Positions 27,380 through 37,301 of a stretch of 64,000 nucleotides of DNA are shown here, in pieces; positions within the stretch are counted from its first letter, which is position 1, and the number at the start of each line of letters is the position of its first letter. The position numbers were made by a program, and so were the translations under genes. The notes beneath the pieces were generated by a model, which was given only the letters and a program-made list of their open reading frames with translations, was not told the DNA's origin and made no database searches. Source of the DNA: Azotimanducus sp965220185 (GTDB lineage: Bacteria; Pseudomonadota; Gammaproteobacteria; Pseudomonadales; Azotimanducaceae); the NCBI GenBank assembly GCA_965220185.1, contig OZ244807.1, positions 2,418,001 through 2,482,000 of the forward strand, given 5' to 3'.

Positions 27380-28998
27380 GTGCCAAATTCCTTGGTGCCC
27401 TCAACCTTGTTGTTGTAGCAAACCGACAAGGTGAAGCCAATGTGGTCGCGCGTGTCGCGCGGATCGATAATGCCATCGTCGGAAACGCGCGACGACGCAT
27501 ACAGCGCCTTGGAGCGCTCCTCGGCCCAATGCTCGGCAACGGCGGCGCGCTTCGCATCGGCCTGCTCGTCGAACTCGACACCGCGCCTTGCGGCGGCGGC
27601 GCGCCCGACAATGGTCATTACGCCCGCCATCTGCTTCGGCCCCATGACCGCGATCTTGGCGGTCGGCCACAGGAATACGAAGCGCGTGCCGAACGCCCGC
27701 CCGGACATGCCGTAGTTGCCAGCGCCATAGGAAGCGCCAATGACGATGCTGATGTGCGGCACAGTCGAATTGGAAACGGCGTTGATCATTTTCGAGCCGT
27801 TCTTGGTGATGCCGCGCTGCTCGAAGTCGGTGCCGACGATATAGCCAGTGATGTTGTGCAAAAACACCAAGGGCACATCAATCTGGTTGCATAGCTGAAT
27901 GAACTGCGCGGCTTTTTCGGCAGCTTCCGACATGAGCGCGCCGTTATTGCCAAGCACCCCGATTCTATATCCATGCACGCTCGCCCAGCCGCAAACGAGC
28001 GTCGTTCCGTAAAGGGGCTTAAATTCCTCAAAGCGCGAACCATCGACGATGCGCGCAATGACGTCGCGAATGTCAAACGGCGCGCGCAAGTCTTTGGAAA
28101 CGATGCCAAGAAGCTCCTCGGGGTCGTGGGCCGGCGGGTCAGCTGGCATGCGCACGCCATTCCCAAGCTTGCGCCAGTTGAAGTGCGAGACGACTTCGCG
28201 GCACATGCGAATGCCATCGAGTTCATCTTCGGCCAGATAGTCGCCGAGGCCGGACACCTGCGTATGCATTTGTGCACCCGCGAGGCTTTCCTCGTCGGCA
28301 TCTTCGCCGGTCGCCATCTTGACGAGCGGCGGCCCGCCGAGAGCGACCTTGGAGCGCTTCTTGATGAAGATGTTGTAGTCGCTCATGCCCGGTTGATAGG
28401 CGCCGCCCGCCGTGGACGCGCCGAACACCACCGACACGGTCGGGATGCGCAGCTTTGATAGTTCCGTGATTTCGTAGAAGAGACGGCCGGACTCGGCGAA
28501 ATGATCGATGCCGCGCTTGAGCGCAGCTTCCGGGTCTTCACCGCCATCGCCGCGCAAGTCCGCACCTGCTGACTCGACAAATTGAATATACGGAATGCGA
28601 TTCTCGCGCGCGATCTCAAGGCCGCGCATGAGCTTCTTGAAATTGAACTCATTAAAGGCGCCTGCCCGCACCGACGGGTCGTGGCCAAGAATCAGGCATT
28701 CGGTGTTTTCGATGACGCCGATGCCGACAATGAACCCAGAGCCGATGTGGAAATCTGAGCGCCAAGCCGCGAGCGGACTAATCTCAAGAAACGGCGAGTC
28801 GAGATCGAGCACGTAGCCGATGCGCTCGCGTATCGGCAGCTTGCCGCGCTTTTTCATGCGCGCCAGCGCTTCAACGCCGCCGCCCTGTTCGACCTCGGCA
28901 AGCAGGCCGCTGATCACGTCGAGCGATTCGAGCATCTCGGTGCGGTTTTTCTTGAAGCCGTCCGAGCGGGTGTCTAGGTTGGAGGCAAGTATCGGCAT
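27367..28998 (-). CDS. Acyl-CoA carboxylase, carboxyltransferase (beta) subunit
   Basis: Transfers carboxyl from biotin to an acyl-CoA. The 543-aa protein has both crotonase-like halves: an acyl-CoA site around FVESAGADLRGDGGEDP and GASTAGGAYQPGMSDY, and a carboxybiotin site around HNITGYIVGTDFEQRGITKNGSKMINA and GASYGAGNYGMSGRAF. The last pair of motifs resembles methylcrotonyl/geranyl-type subunits. It is the first gene of an operon with the alpha subunit and the DUF2817 gene. Confidence 0.92.
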   Translation of the reverse strand: MPILASNLDTRSDGFKKNRTEMLESLDVISGLLAEVEQGGGVEALARMKKRGKLPIRERIGYVLDLDSPFLEISPLAAWRSDFHIGSGFIVGIGVIENTECLILGHDPSVRAGAFNEFNFKKLMRGLEIARENRIPYIQFVESAGADLRGDGGEDPEAALKRGIDHFAESGRLFYEITELSKLRIPTVSVVFGASTAGGAYQPGMSDYNIFIKKRSKVALGGPPLVKMATGEDADEESLAGAQMHTQVSGLGDYLAEDELDGIRMCREVVSHFNWRKLGNGVRMPADPPAHDPEELLGIVSKDLRAPFDIRDVIARIVDGSRFEEFKPLYGTTLVCGWASVHGYRIGVLGNNGALMSEAAEKAAQFIQLCNQIDVPLVFLHNITGYIVGTDFEQRGITKNGSKMINAVSNSTVPHISIVIGASYGAGNYGMSGRAFGTRFVFLWPTAKIAVMGPKQMAGVMTIVGRAAAARRGVEFDEQADAKRAAVAEHWAEERSKALYASSRVSDDGIIDPRDTRDHIGFTLSVCYNNKVEGTKEFGTWRM

Positions 28999-29025
28999 GC
29001 TACTGAGCTTTAGTTTGATGGATCA

Positions 29026-30249
29026 CTAGTCACGCCCGCTCCGATAGGAAATAAAGTTCACCATGGATGGAATTGGTATTTCGCAGTTGTGGTCTTTGCT
29101 GAGCGTGAGAATCCCTGAGCGCAGCACCTGCTCAACGGCCGCATCGCCGGATGCGAATCGTCGCTTGAGCGTGGCAGCGCCCTCTTGATCGTACTCGCGT
29201 ATCTCGGTTTCGAGAATATCTGCGCACGCATCCCGCGATATTGGCGCACGCCGCACGCGCTCATAAAGCCGGGCCAGAATGTGAGCAGGCAGCCGTGAAG
29301 CAATGAGCCGATCCTCATAGTAGGCTTGTCTGTGGTGATTGCCCCGCTCGATCATCTTTTCTTGATCCAATTGATCAAACGATGGCTGTGCCTGTTCCAA
29401 TAGTTCTTCGCAGACGCCGTGCAGATAGCACGTCAAATGTCGAGGCCAGTTGTCCGAGGCGACAGCGATCCTCTCTGCCAATGCATCGAGGCCTCGCTTG
29501 CGTGACGGCTCACTTACGCCGATCTCTTCAATGACATGAAGGGATTGCCTAGCTGCATTCATTGTTTCTTCCGAAGTCAATGCGCCGAGCGCAAAGAGGT
29601 TTCGGTCTGAAAATCTTGAAATGCCTATTTCGCGAAGACGCTCAAGCGCGTTGGCGAGGCCCGCGCACACCAAGAGCACTGGCGCCACGTCCTGCGTGTG
29701 CAAATGACGCACGAGCGCATTCGCCGGACTGTCTTGTTCAATATTCTGGATTTCATCGATGCAGACGACAACGGGGGTTTTCAGCGCCTGATCGGTGAGT
29801 GAGCGAATTTGCGTACATGAATTGACCGATGGAGGATTCAAAGTGATGCCTTCGCTAAAGCCGCCCGATGCCTTCATAAGCGCACTGATACCGCCTTCTC
29901 CATAGTGCGTCTTGTGCTGAATGGCTCGGATTTCTTCCGTCGCAAGACCTGTTAATTTCGTCGCGAGCTCATTCCAAAGATGCTCCACCTCCCTATCATC
30001 TGGTACTTCTCTTAAGCAAATGCATGGAACGCTGAGCCGTCTCGCAAGCTCTCTGACAAGTGATGTTTTTCCGGCGCCTGGCGCCCCGCTGACGACGAAG
30101 GTTTCGCCCTCTAGCGGACGCACAGCGATTCGCTCGACCTTTTGAGCGATGGCGCGAATAATGCGCTCACGTCCGGCGAAGGCGATTGGCTCTCCACGCT
30201 CGCCGTGGTCGAGCAGCAGATTCTCAAGCTTTCGGTGAACGCTTGTCAT
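29026..30249 (-). CDS. AAA-type ATP-binding protein, unknown role
   Basis: 407-aa P-loop ATPase. Walker A is VSGAPGAGKTSLVREL (about 53-68), and Walker B is VVVCIDEIQNIE (about 160-171), followed by a sensor region. The C-terminal third has no recognised domain. It resembles TniB/ORC-like single-gene ATPases that occur as orphans in bacterial genomes, but I cannot assign a function. The stop codon lies inside a CACTAG sequence like those that end several other elements in this window. It is unrelated to its metabolic neighbours. Confidence 0.7.
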   Translation of the reverse strand: MTSVHRKLENLLLDHGERGEPIAFAGRERIIRAIAQKVERIAVRPLEGETFVVSGAPGAGKTSLVRELARRLSVPCICLREVPDDREVEHLWNELATKLTGLATEEIRAIQHKTHYGEGGISALMKASGGFSEGITLNPPSVNSCTQIRSLTDQALKTPVVVCIDEIQNIEQDSPANALVRHLHTQDVAPVLLVCAGLANALERLREIGISRFSDRNLFALGALTSEETMNAARQSLHVIEEIGVSEPSRKRGLDALAERIAVASDNWPRHLTCYLHGVCEELLEQAQPSFDQLDQEKMIERGNHHRQAYYEDRLIASRLPAHILARLYERVRRAPISRDACADILETEIREYDQEGAATLKRRFASGDAAVEQVLRSGILTLSKDHNCEIPIPSMVNFISYRSGRD

Positions 30250-30330
30250 GCAAAAGAGGTGGCAGGGAATTCAGTCGCATTATAGGAGAATGGACTTTCG
30301 AGATAGCCTCCCAACTTCAAGCTTCTCACT

Positions 30331-30852
30331 TCAAACGCGGCTCGCCAGTCCTTTCAAGTACCGCTTGCCGTTCTGCACATAATGCGCAGCGTTCATCTTA
30401 AGGCCCTCCACCTGCGCATCGCTCAAGGTTCGAATGACTCTCGCGGGAGACCCGACCACCAGCGACCTAGGTGGGATGACCTTGCCCTCGGTGACGAGCG
30501 CGCCCGCGCCGACAAGGCTCTCCTCGCCGATGCGCGCGCCGTTCAGCACCACCGCGCCGATGCCGACGAGCGCCGAGTCCTCGATCGTGCAGCCGTGCAG
30601 CATGGCGAGATGGCCGATGGTGACGCCCTTGCCGATTGTGAGCGGGAAGCCTGGGTCGGTGTGCAGCACGGCCTGGTCCTGCACGTTCGAGCCTTCGCCG
30701 ATTTCAATAGGCTCGGTGTCGCCTCTGAGCACGGCGCCGAACCAGACGCTCGCATCGCACGCGAGGCGCACCCTGCCGATCAGCGTTGCGTTGGGGGCCA
30801 CAAAGCAGCCTTGATGGATTTCCGGGCCTTCGCCATCCAACTGAAAAATCAC
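30331..30852 (-). CDS. Gamma-carbonic-anhydrase-like hexapeptide protein
   Basis: 173-aa left-handed beta-helix protein of the YrdA/PaaY type. Hexapeptide repeats run from about residue 20 to 140 (for example IGRVRLACDASVWFGAVLRGD), with candidate zinc-binding His residues in VLHTDPG and TIGHLAMLHGC. Family members often bind zinc, and some show carbonic anhydrase activity, but most have no proven role. It lies 16 bp downstream of purL on the same strand. Confidence 0.88.
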   Translation of the reverse strand: MIFQLDGEGPEIHQGCFVAPNATLIGRVRLACDASVWFGAVLRGDTEPIEIGEGSNVQDQAVLHTDPGFPLTIGKGVTIGHLAMLHGCTIEDSALVGIGAVVLNGARIGEESLVGAGALVTEGKVIPPRSLVVGSPARVIRTLSDAQVEGLKMNAAHYVQNGKRYLKGLASRV

Positions 30853-30868
30853 TCTCGACTCCTTTTGT

Positions 30869-33800
30869 TCATCTCAATGCTTGAGCGGCGTTCTGGAACA
30901 TTCTCATCCAAGGCCCGTCGTCTTGCCAGTCATCGGGGCACCAAGAATACTGGATGCTGCGAAAGACACGCTCGGGATGCGGCATCATCAAGAGCACGCG
31001 GCCATCTTCATTGGTCATGCCGGCAACGGCGGCGAATGAACCGTTGGGGTTTGCAGGATAGCCCGTCGCGACCGCATGTTCGCCGTCCACATAGCGCATG
31101 GCGACGCTTCCCGACCGGTCAAGCGCCTTGTAGTCGTCTTCGCGCGCGAACGCGGCGCGGCCTTCACCGTGCGCGAGCGCCACCGGAATGACACTCCCCG
31201 CCATACCGTCAAGCCACGGCGAATCCGTGCGCTCAATTCGGACTTGCGAAAGGCGCGCCTCGAACTGTTCCGAGCGATTGCGCAAAAACCGCGGCCAATG
31301 CGACGCGCCCGGCACGATGTCCACGAGCCTTGACACCATCTGGCAGCCGTTGCACACACCAAGCAGGAGTCGATCTTTCTCGAGCCAAGCGGCGAACGCT
31401 TCGCGCAGTCGTGGCGTGAAGAGAATCGACTTCGCCCAGCCGCCGCCTGCGCCGAGCACATCGCCGTAGGAGAAGCCGCCGCAGGCGGCGATTGCCTGAT
31501 ATTGATCGAGGCGCTCGCGCCCTTCCAAGAGATCCGTCATATGAACATCGACAGCTTCAAATCCAGCGCACATAAAGGCCGCAGCCATTTCGATCTGACC
31601 GTTGACGCCCTGCTCGCGCAACACCGCCACCCGAGGTGCTTGACCGCTCAAGACCTGCGATGCACCAATCGGCTCGAACCCAATGTCAGGATTGAGCCTT
31701 GCCGAAGCTTGATCGACATTGCCTAGCTCTTCGTCGGCGCATTCAGGATTATCGCGCAGGCGCTGCATGGCATGGGATGTCGCGCGCCATCGCCGCTCAA
31801 GCTGCGCGCGCGAAGCACGAAACACCTCGCGGCCCTTGGCGTTGATGCAAATGTCCTCGTCCGATGTGGGTGCGCCGAGAGATTGAGCGAGCTGCGCGCA
31901 GCCCGCATCACCCGCAAGTGCCAGCAGCGCCTTCTTATGCCGCGCTTCGACTTGCAGCAGAAAGCCGATTTCCTCGCTGAAGAGAAACGCAATCGCATCT
32001 TCATCACCGATGCTGATGCGCGCACCGCAGCGCCCTGCGAAGCACATTTCCGCGAGGCACGCGAACAGCCCGCCATCGGAACGATCGTGCATGGCGCAAA
32101 TGAGTCCATCGCGAAGCGCCATGCGCACGAAATTCAAGACGCGCTTGAAGCATTCTGCATCTTCGATATCGGGTGGCTCGCCACCCGATGAATTCATGCT
32201 TTGCGCAAGCGCGCTGCCGCCCATGCGCAGCCGTCCTTGACCGAGATGCACAAGCATGAGCTCAGTGTCGTCGATATCCCTTCGCATCTCAGGGGTTCTG
32301 CCGTGGCGAACATCGTCAAGCGGCACATAGGCTGACGCCACCAAGGTCATAGGTGAGGTGACGCTGCGCTCGTCTCCATCCCGCCAGCGGGTATGCATCG
32401 ACAAGCTGTCCTTGCCCACCGGAATACAGATGCCGAGCGCAGGACATAACTCAAGCGCCGCTGCTCGCACACCCTCAAAGAGCGCGGCGTCTTCGGATGG
32501 CACGCCAGCCGCTGCCATCCAGTTGGCGGACACGACGACGCGATCAAGAGAATCAAACCCGCTGCTTACCAGGTTGGTCAAGGCTTCGGCGATGGCCATG
32601 CGCGCCGAGGCCGCCGGACTGCGCATGGCAAGCGGTGAGCGTTCGCCGATGGCGAAGGCTTCGCCAGCATACCCGTGATAGTCGGCCAGGGTGCAGGCAG
32701 CATCGGCAACCGGTACCTGCCAAGGCCCGACCATCTGATCGCGCGCGACCAATCCCGTGATGCTGCGGTCGCCGATGGTGATAAGAAAGCTCTTGCTTGC
32801 CACGCTTGGAAAGCCGAGCACGCGATGCGCAGCCTGCGCAATCGATATGCGACCAAGCCCTGCTTCCACGCGGCGATCAAACGCCGCGTAGGTCTTGGTC
32901 AAACGCGGCGGCGCAGCAAAGAGCGCATCGAGCGACATGTCCACAGCCGGCGTCTTGGAATCCGGCGCGGTCACTTGCAAGCGATCGTGCTGCGGCGTGA
33001 TCTTGCCCACCACCGCGAAGGGGCAACGCTCACGGGCACACAGCTCGCGAAAAAGATCAATGTTCGCCTCGCGAATCGCGAGCACATAGCGCTCTTGCGA
33101 TTCGTTGCACCAGATTGCCATGGGGCCGAGCGTGGCATCGGCACAAGGCACGCTTGCAAGATCGATTTCGCCGCCAACATCGCCGTCCTTCAAGAGTTCA
33201 GGCAGCGCGTTCGACAGCCCGCCCGCGCCGACATCGTGAATGCGCTGAATAGGGTTCAAATCCCCACGCGCGCAGCATCGGTCGATGACTTCTTGGCATC
33301 TGCGCTGCATCTCGGCATTGTCGCGCTGCACCGACTGAAAATCGAGCCCTTCGTCCTGCGAGCCGGAAGCGCCCGACGAGGCCGCGCCGCCGCCGATGCC
33401 TATGCGCATGGCAGGCCCGCCAAGGACAATCAGCAATGTGTCGTCCGCGAAGCGCTGCATGTCGATGTGCGCTTCGCGGACGGCGCCGATGCCGCCCGCA
33501 ATCATCACTGGCTTGTGATAGCCCCAAGCTGCGTGCTCGCGCATGTCCTGCTCGAAGGTGCGAAAGTAGCCCGCAAGCGCCGGACGGCCATATTCGTTGT
33601 TGTATGCGGCAGCACCGATCGAGCCGTCGAGCATGATTTCGAGCGGGGTCGCGAGATGCGCAGGGAAGCTCGGCAAAGGCGCTTCCCACGATTCAGGCAG
33701 TTCAGGAATGCGCAGGTGTGAGGTCGTGAAGCCAGCGAACGCCGCTTTCGGCTTCGAGCCGCGTCCGACCGAACCCTCGTCGCGTATTTCGCCACCCGAG

Positions 33801-34690
33801 CCGGTCGCCGCGCCTGCAAAGGGTGCGATGGCGGTTGGGTGATTGTGCGTTTCGGCCTTCATGAGAATGTGCGAAGGTCGGGAATGGAAGGCGTAGCGCC
33901 GGTCCTCGCCGACTTCCATCGCATTCACCTGATGCCCGCGAATGACAGCCGCGTTGTCTTTGTAGGCGCTCAGCACACCACTGTTCACAGCGAGCGACGA
34001 TGTCTGGCGAATCATTTGAAAGAGCGAATCAGGGCTCGGCGCACCCTGCCATGACGCATTGAATATCTTGTGCCGGCAGTGCTCGGAATTCACTTGCGCG
34101 AACATCATGAGTTCAGCGTCTGTCGGGTCTCTTCTTAAGCGCTCGAAGATGTCCTGCAAGAAGTCAATCTCGGCGCCGGACAGCGCAAGGCCAAGGGTTT
34201 CGTTCGCTTCTCTTAAGCTGTTGAGACCGATGGTTTCAAGGCGCTCGCGGACATCCGGCGCGTCAAATGGATGGTCATCGGGCGAGCGGCAGATGCGCAT
34301 CGTCATGCGGTCGTGCAAGAGCGGCAAGATGCGATCATCGGCCTTGCCGAGCATCTCCCATCGCACGCCGCGCTCGACACGCCGAACTTGCGTCAGGCCC
34401 GAGGTGTGAAAAACGTCCGTCGCCTTGCTCGACCAAGGTGAGACGGTGCCTGCGCGAGGCAGCGCTAAGCACAGGAAATCCATGCCTTCGCCATGTGCTT
34501 CGCCCTGTTCGCCATAGGCGAGCAACGATTTCGCGCACGCCAAGGCATCGCCTTCAAGGGCGCAGGACAGATAGTGCATATAGGTCGCACGCAAGGCGGA
34601 CAGGCGCGGACACAGGCGCTTTGCCTCTGCGAGCAGGCGCGCCGTGCGAAAGGGTGAAAGGGCGGGCGGACCGGCGAGGGCAAAGCTCAT
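30869..34690 (-). CDS. purL: Phosphoribosylformylglycinamidine synthase, single chain
   Basis: Fourth step of purine synthesis: FGAR plus glutamine to FGAM. The 1,273-aa chain is the large fused form found in beta- and gammaproteobacteria and eukaryotes. The N-terminal PurS-like region is followed by two AIRS-like halves (with the signature AETHNHPTAIAPFAGAATG near 298), and a C-terminal glutaminase with nucleophile Cys in LLGVCNGCQMVSRL and the His-Glu pair in MMPHPERVFRS. I chose the ATG at 34690, which overlaps the tadA stop by 4 bp; the frame open to 34744 lies within tadA. Confidence 0.97.
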   Translation of the reverse strand: MSFALAGPPALSPFRTARLLAEAKRLCPRLSALRATYMHYLSCALEGDALACAKSLLAYGEQGEAHGEGMDFLCLALPRAGTVSPWSSKATDVFHTSGLTQVRRVERGVRWEMLGKADDRILPLLHDRMTMRICRSPDDHPFDAPDVRERLETIGLNSLREANETLGLALSGAEIDFLQDIFERLRRDPTDAELMMFAQVNSEHCRHKIFNASWQGAPSPDSLFQMIRQTSSLAVNSGVLSAYKDNAAVIRGHQVNAMEVGEDRRYAFHSRPSHILMKAETHNHPTAIAPFAGAATGSGGEIRDEGSVGRGSKPKAAFAGFTTSHLRIPELPESWEAPLPSFPAHLATPLEIMLDGSIGAAAYNNEYGRPALAGYFRTFEQDMREHAAWGYHKPVMIAGGIGAVREAHIDMQRFADDTLLIVLGGPAMRIGIGGGAASSGASGSQDEGLDFQSVQRDNAEMQRRCQEVIDRCCARGDLNPIQRIHDVGAGGLSNALPELLKDGDVGGEIDLASVPCADATLGPMAIWCNESQERYVLAIREANIDLFRELCARERCPFAVVGKITPQHDRLQVTAPDSKTPAVDMSLDALFAAPPRLTKTYAAFDRRVEAGLGRISIAQAAHRVLGFPSVASKSFLITIGDRSITGLVARDQMVGPWQVPVADAACTLADYHGYAGEAFAIGERSPLAMRSPAASARMAIAEALTNLVSSGFDSLDRVVVSANWMAAAGVPSEDAALFEGVRAAALELCPALGICIPVGKDSLSMHTRWRDGDERSVTSPMTLVASAYVPLDDVRHGRTPEMRRDIDDTELMLVHLGQGRLRMGGSALAQSMNSSGGEPPDIEDAECFKRVLNFVRMALRDGLICAMHDRSDGGLFACLAEMCFAGRCGARISIGDEDAIAFLFSEEIGFLLQVEARHKKALLALAGDAGCAQLAQSLGAPTSDEDICINAKGREVFRASRAQLERRWRATSHAMQRLRDNPECADEELGNVDQASARLNPDIGFEPIGASQVLSGQAPRVAVLREQGVNGQIEMAAAFMCAGFEAVDVHMTDLLEGRERLDQYQAIAACGGFSYGDVLGAGGGWAKSILFTPRLREAFAAWLEKDRLLLGVCNGCQMVSRLVDIVPGASHWPRFLRNRSEQFEARLSQVRIERTDSPWLDGMAGSVIPVALAHGEGRAAFAREDDYKALDRSGSVAMRYVDGEHAVATGYPANPNGSFAAVAGMTNEDGRVLLMMPHPERVFRSIQYSWCPDDWQDDGPWMRMFQNAAQALR

Positions 34691-35166
34691 TGCGAGCGTT
34701 CCTGCCGCCGGTCTTGAAAGAATGTGCGCATCAGTTCCCCGCACTCATCGGCAAGCACGCCCTCAGAGACTTGCACGCGATGATTGAGCCACGGACTGGC
34801 AAGCAAGCGCGCGTTGCTCACCACGGCACCTGCCCGCGGCTCGCGGGCGGCAAACACCAATCGAGAAATGCGAGCGTGTACCAAAGCCCCGCAACACATG
34901 ATGCAAGGCTCTATGGTCACATAGAGCGAAGCATCCTGCAGGCGATAGTTGCCGATATGCTTGGCCGCCACCCGCAAAGCGAGTATTTCCGCATGGGCGC
35001 TCGGGTCTTGCAAGGTAATTGGCTGATTCAAGCCCTCGCCGATGACTTCGCCATCCAAGACGACGACTGCGCCGACGGGCACTTCGCCTCGCTGACGCGC
35101 TTTCTCGGCCATCTTGAGCGCACGACGCATGAACTTGGCATCGTAGGCCGTGCGGTCAGACATCAC
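34687..35166 (-). CDS. tadA: tRNA-specific adenosine deaminase
   Basis: Converts A34 to inosine in tRNA-Arg(ACG). The 159-aa deaminase has the zinc-binding HAEILALR motif and PCIMCCGALVHARI with the paired cysteines. Its start overlaps the upstream DUF4143 ATPase stop by 4 bp and its own stop overlaps purL by 4 bp, so the three are translationally coupled. Confidence 0.95.
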   Translation of the reverse strand: MMSDRTAYDAKFMRRALKMAEKARQRGEVPVGAVVVLDGEVIGEGLNQPITLQDPSAHAEILALRVAAKHIGNYRLQDASLYVTIEPCIMCCGALVHARISRLVFAAREPRAGAVVSNARLLASPWLNHRVQVSEGVLADECGELMRTFFQDRRQERSQ

Positions 35167-36368
35167 TCATCCAACCCGCCAATGCGCGCCGCAGCAACCT
35201 CCTGCATGAGGTCAAGGATGCCAATCGCTTCAATTTCACGGCTCATTGGGTAGCGCTCATGCCCAGAATAAACCACAAAGCTGCGTTCAGGCCGCAGATA
35301 TTCCCGAGCTTGATGAAAGCCTTTGGTCAGTTTCGGCACCAAGCCTCGCTTCATTTCGATAGCCCATATACTTGCGCCGGGCATTGCGAGCAGCAGATCA
35401 ATCTCGGCGCCAGCAGAAGTACGGAAGAAATACGGCGTAACGAAATCGCCTGCGCACGCCAAGAGATTCTCGATGACCCATCCTTCCCAGCTTTGTCCGG
35501 CGACCGGGTGGGAAAGGACATCGTCTATTTCTTTGAGGCCGAGGATCGCATGAAGAAGGCCACTGTCCCGCAAGTAAACCTTTGGTGACTTCACAAGCCG
35601 CTTGCCAACATTGATGTGATACGGCGGCAGGCGGCGAACAAGCAGGAGGTCCACCATCAGGTCGAGGTAGCGCGAGACAGTCTTGCCATCGACCGCAAGC
35701 GAGCGAGCCAACTGCGCCGTATTCAACAGGCCGCCCTGCGAGTGCGCCAGCATTGTCAGTAAGCGCCGCAGCGTTTCAGCCGGGATGCGGGGACCAAGTT
35801 GCGGGATGTCTCGTTCAAGATAGGTTTGAATGAGATCGGTTCTCCAGCTCATGCTTTTCGCATCTGATCTCGCCAGGAAGCTCTGAGGGAAGCCGCCACG
35901 ATTCCACAACTGCTCCTGCGAGGACTCCGCCGAAACTTCCAGAAGGTGGAATGGCCGGAGTTCCAAGTGTGAAATGCGACCGGCAAGCGATTCGCTCGAC
36001 TGCCTCAACAGGTCGATGGAAGCCGAACCCAATATCAGAAAGCGCGAATTTCTGCGGGGTCCGGGAAGATTGTCGTCGATGAGAACGCGAAGCGACGGGA
36101 ATACCTCTGGAAGGTGCTGGATTTCATCGAGAATCACAAGTTCCCGACGGTGTCGCTGAAAGTATTCAAATGGATCGCTCGCAAGCCGCGCACGCTCCAC
36201 AGGATTCTCTAGATCAAGAAAATGGGTGGGTTTCTTCTCCTCGTTTCTTTTTTTTGCCAGCTGCCGTGCGAGCGTTGTTTTGCCGACTTGACGAGGACCG
36301 AGCAGTGCCACGGCTGGGGATTGTTCCAGTCGATCAGATACTGTCGTGTAGAGTTTGCGCTCAATCAT
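35163..36368 (-). CDS. AAA ATPase with DUF4143 domain
   Basis: 401-aa ATPase of the AAA_14/DUF4143 family, common as solitary genes in bacteria with no settled function. Walker A is VALLGPRQVGKTTLARQL (about 20-37); Walker B is LVILDEIQHLPEVF (about 77-90). The C-terminal DUF4143 part holds the PD-(D/E)XK-like pattern EIDLLLAMPGASIWAIEMKRG, so it may be a nuclease-like element. The start region lies inside a perfect hairpin. A damaged paralogue is adjacent at 36417-37165. Confidence 0.88.
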   Translation of the reverse strand: MIERKLYTTVSDRLEQSPAVALLGPRQVGKTTLARQLAKKRNEEKKPTHFLDLENPVERARLASDPFEYFQRHRRELVILDEIQHLPEVFPSLRVLIDDNLPGPRRNSRFLILGSASIDLLRQSSESLAGRISHLELRPFHLLEVSAESSQEQLWNRGGFPQSFLARSDAKSMSWRTDLIQTYLERDIPQLGPRIPAETLRRLLTMLAHSQGGLLNTAQLARSLAVDGKTVSRYLDLMVDLLLVRRLPPYHINVGKRLVKSPKVYLRDSGLLHAILGLKEIDDVLSHPVAGQSWEGWVIENLLACAGDFVTPYFFRTSAGAEIDLLLAMPGASIWAIEMKRGLVPKLTKGFHQAREYLRPERSFVVYSGHERYPMSREIEAIGILDLMQEVAAARIGGLDE

Positions 36369-36415
36369 CCTTGCAATTATGGCATTTAGTTCCAGAATTG
36401 CAAGGATGATTGAGC
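36359..36415. repeat. Perfect 20-bp inverted repeat covering the ATPase start
   Basis: Arms 36359-36378 (GCTCAATCATCCTTGCAATT) and 36396-36415 are exact reverse complements with a 17-bp spacer. The ATPase start codon (36366-36368) and its AAGG ribosome-binding sequence sit inside one arm. In the mRNA the two arms would fold into a 20-bp stem that hides the translation start. A CTAG follows directly on the right. Confidence 0.8.
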
Positions 36416-36416
36416 A

Positions 36417-37165
36417 CTAGCCGCGATACCTCGCAACTTCCCGAAGCATATCGCGCAGGCTCATCACTTCCAGGTTCTCAGGCTTGCGATAGCTCTCGTC
36501 TCCAGAATAGACGACGAACTTTCGGTCTGGCGAGAGGTCTTCGCAAGCGTGATAGAAGCCTCTGCTCGGCCTAGGCACAAGGCCTCGCTTAATTTCAACG
36601 GCCCAAAGCTGAGCACTGGGCATTTCCAGAACCAGATCAATTTCCGCCCCGGCCTGCGAGCGGTAGAAGCTCGCATTCGCGCCTTCGGGCACATTGGCGA
36701 GAATGTTCTCTATGACAAACCCTTCCCAGCTTGCGCCCGCCACAGGACACTAGCAGCGCGTCTCTATCTCCGAGCCGAAGCAGTGCATGAACAACACCGC
36801 TGTCCCTGACTAGCACGCGAGGCGTCTTCACGAGCCGCTTCTTCACATTGGCAAAGTGCAGGGGAAGGCGCCGCACCAGTAAAAGGTCAACAAGAAGATC
36901 AAGGTAGCGGGTGACGGAATTGCTGGAAACACCGAGGCTGTGCGCCAGCTTTGAAGCGTTGAAGGATTCGCACTGCGTGTGCGCGAGCATCACCCAGAAG
37001 CGCCGCAGGGTTTCTGCGGGCATTGCGGGTGCGAACGCTGCTATGTCCCTTTGCAGGTAAGTCTTGACGAAGTCGCGGCGCCATCGCATGCTCTCGCTGT
37101 CGCTGGTCGCTAGGAAACTATCGGGGAACCCACCTCGACTCCATAGCACCTCCTGAGAACCTTCC
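36417..37165 (-). pseudogene. Broken paralogue of the AAA/DUF4143 ATPase
   Basis: Two open segments together match the C-terminal two thirds of the neighbouring ATPase. Residues like GSQEVLWSRGGFPDSFLATS correspond to the paralogue's SSQEQLWNRGGFPQSFLARS; further on, VLVRDSGVVHALLRLGDRDAL and, in another frame, ASWEGFVIENILANVPEG continue the match. The frame is lost near 36745, where the sequence ACAGGACACTAG (36742-36753) replaces the expected codons. The entire P-loop region is missing upstream of about 37165. It can therefore not encode a working ATPase. The EIDLVLEMPSAQLWAVEIKRG nuclease-like pattern survives in the 3' fragment. Confidence 0.85.
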
Positions 37166-37301
37166 CGGGTTCCAGTCTGAAGTCCCGCTTCGAATTATCT
37201 GTTAACAAGGCGTCGCGCCGAGCCAGCTCGTGGACGCTTTGCATGCCTCGCTTAGGGTATGCTGGCTTGCCCAGAATCGAATCCGCCAGGAACCCGTCGC
37301 A

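Noticed and set aside
32675..33721. 348-residue ORF antisense to purL
   Set aside because: Shadow frame; PurL on the other strand is unambiguous.
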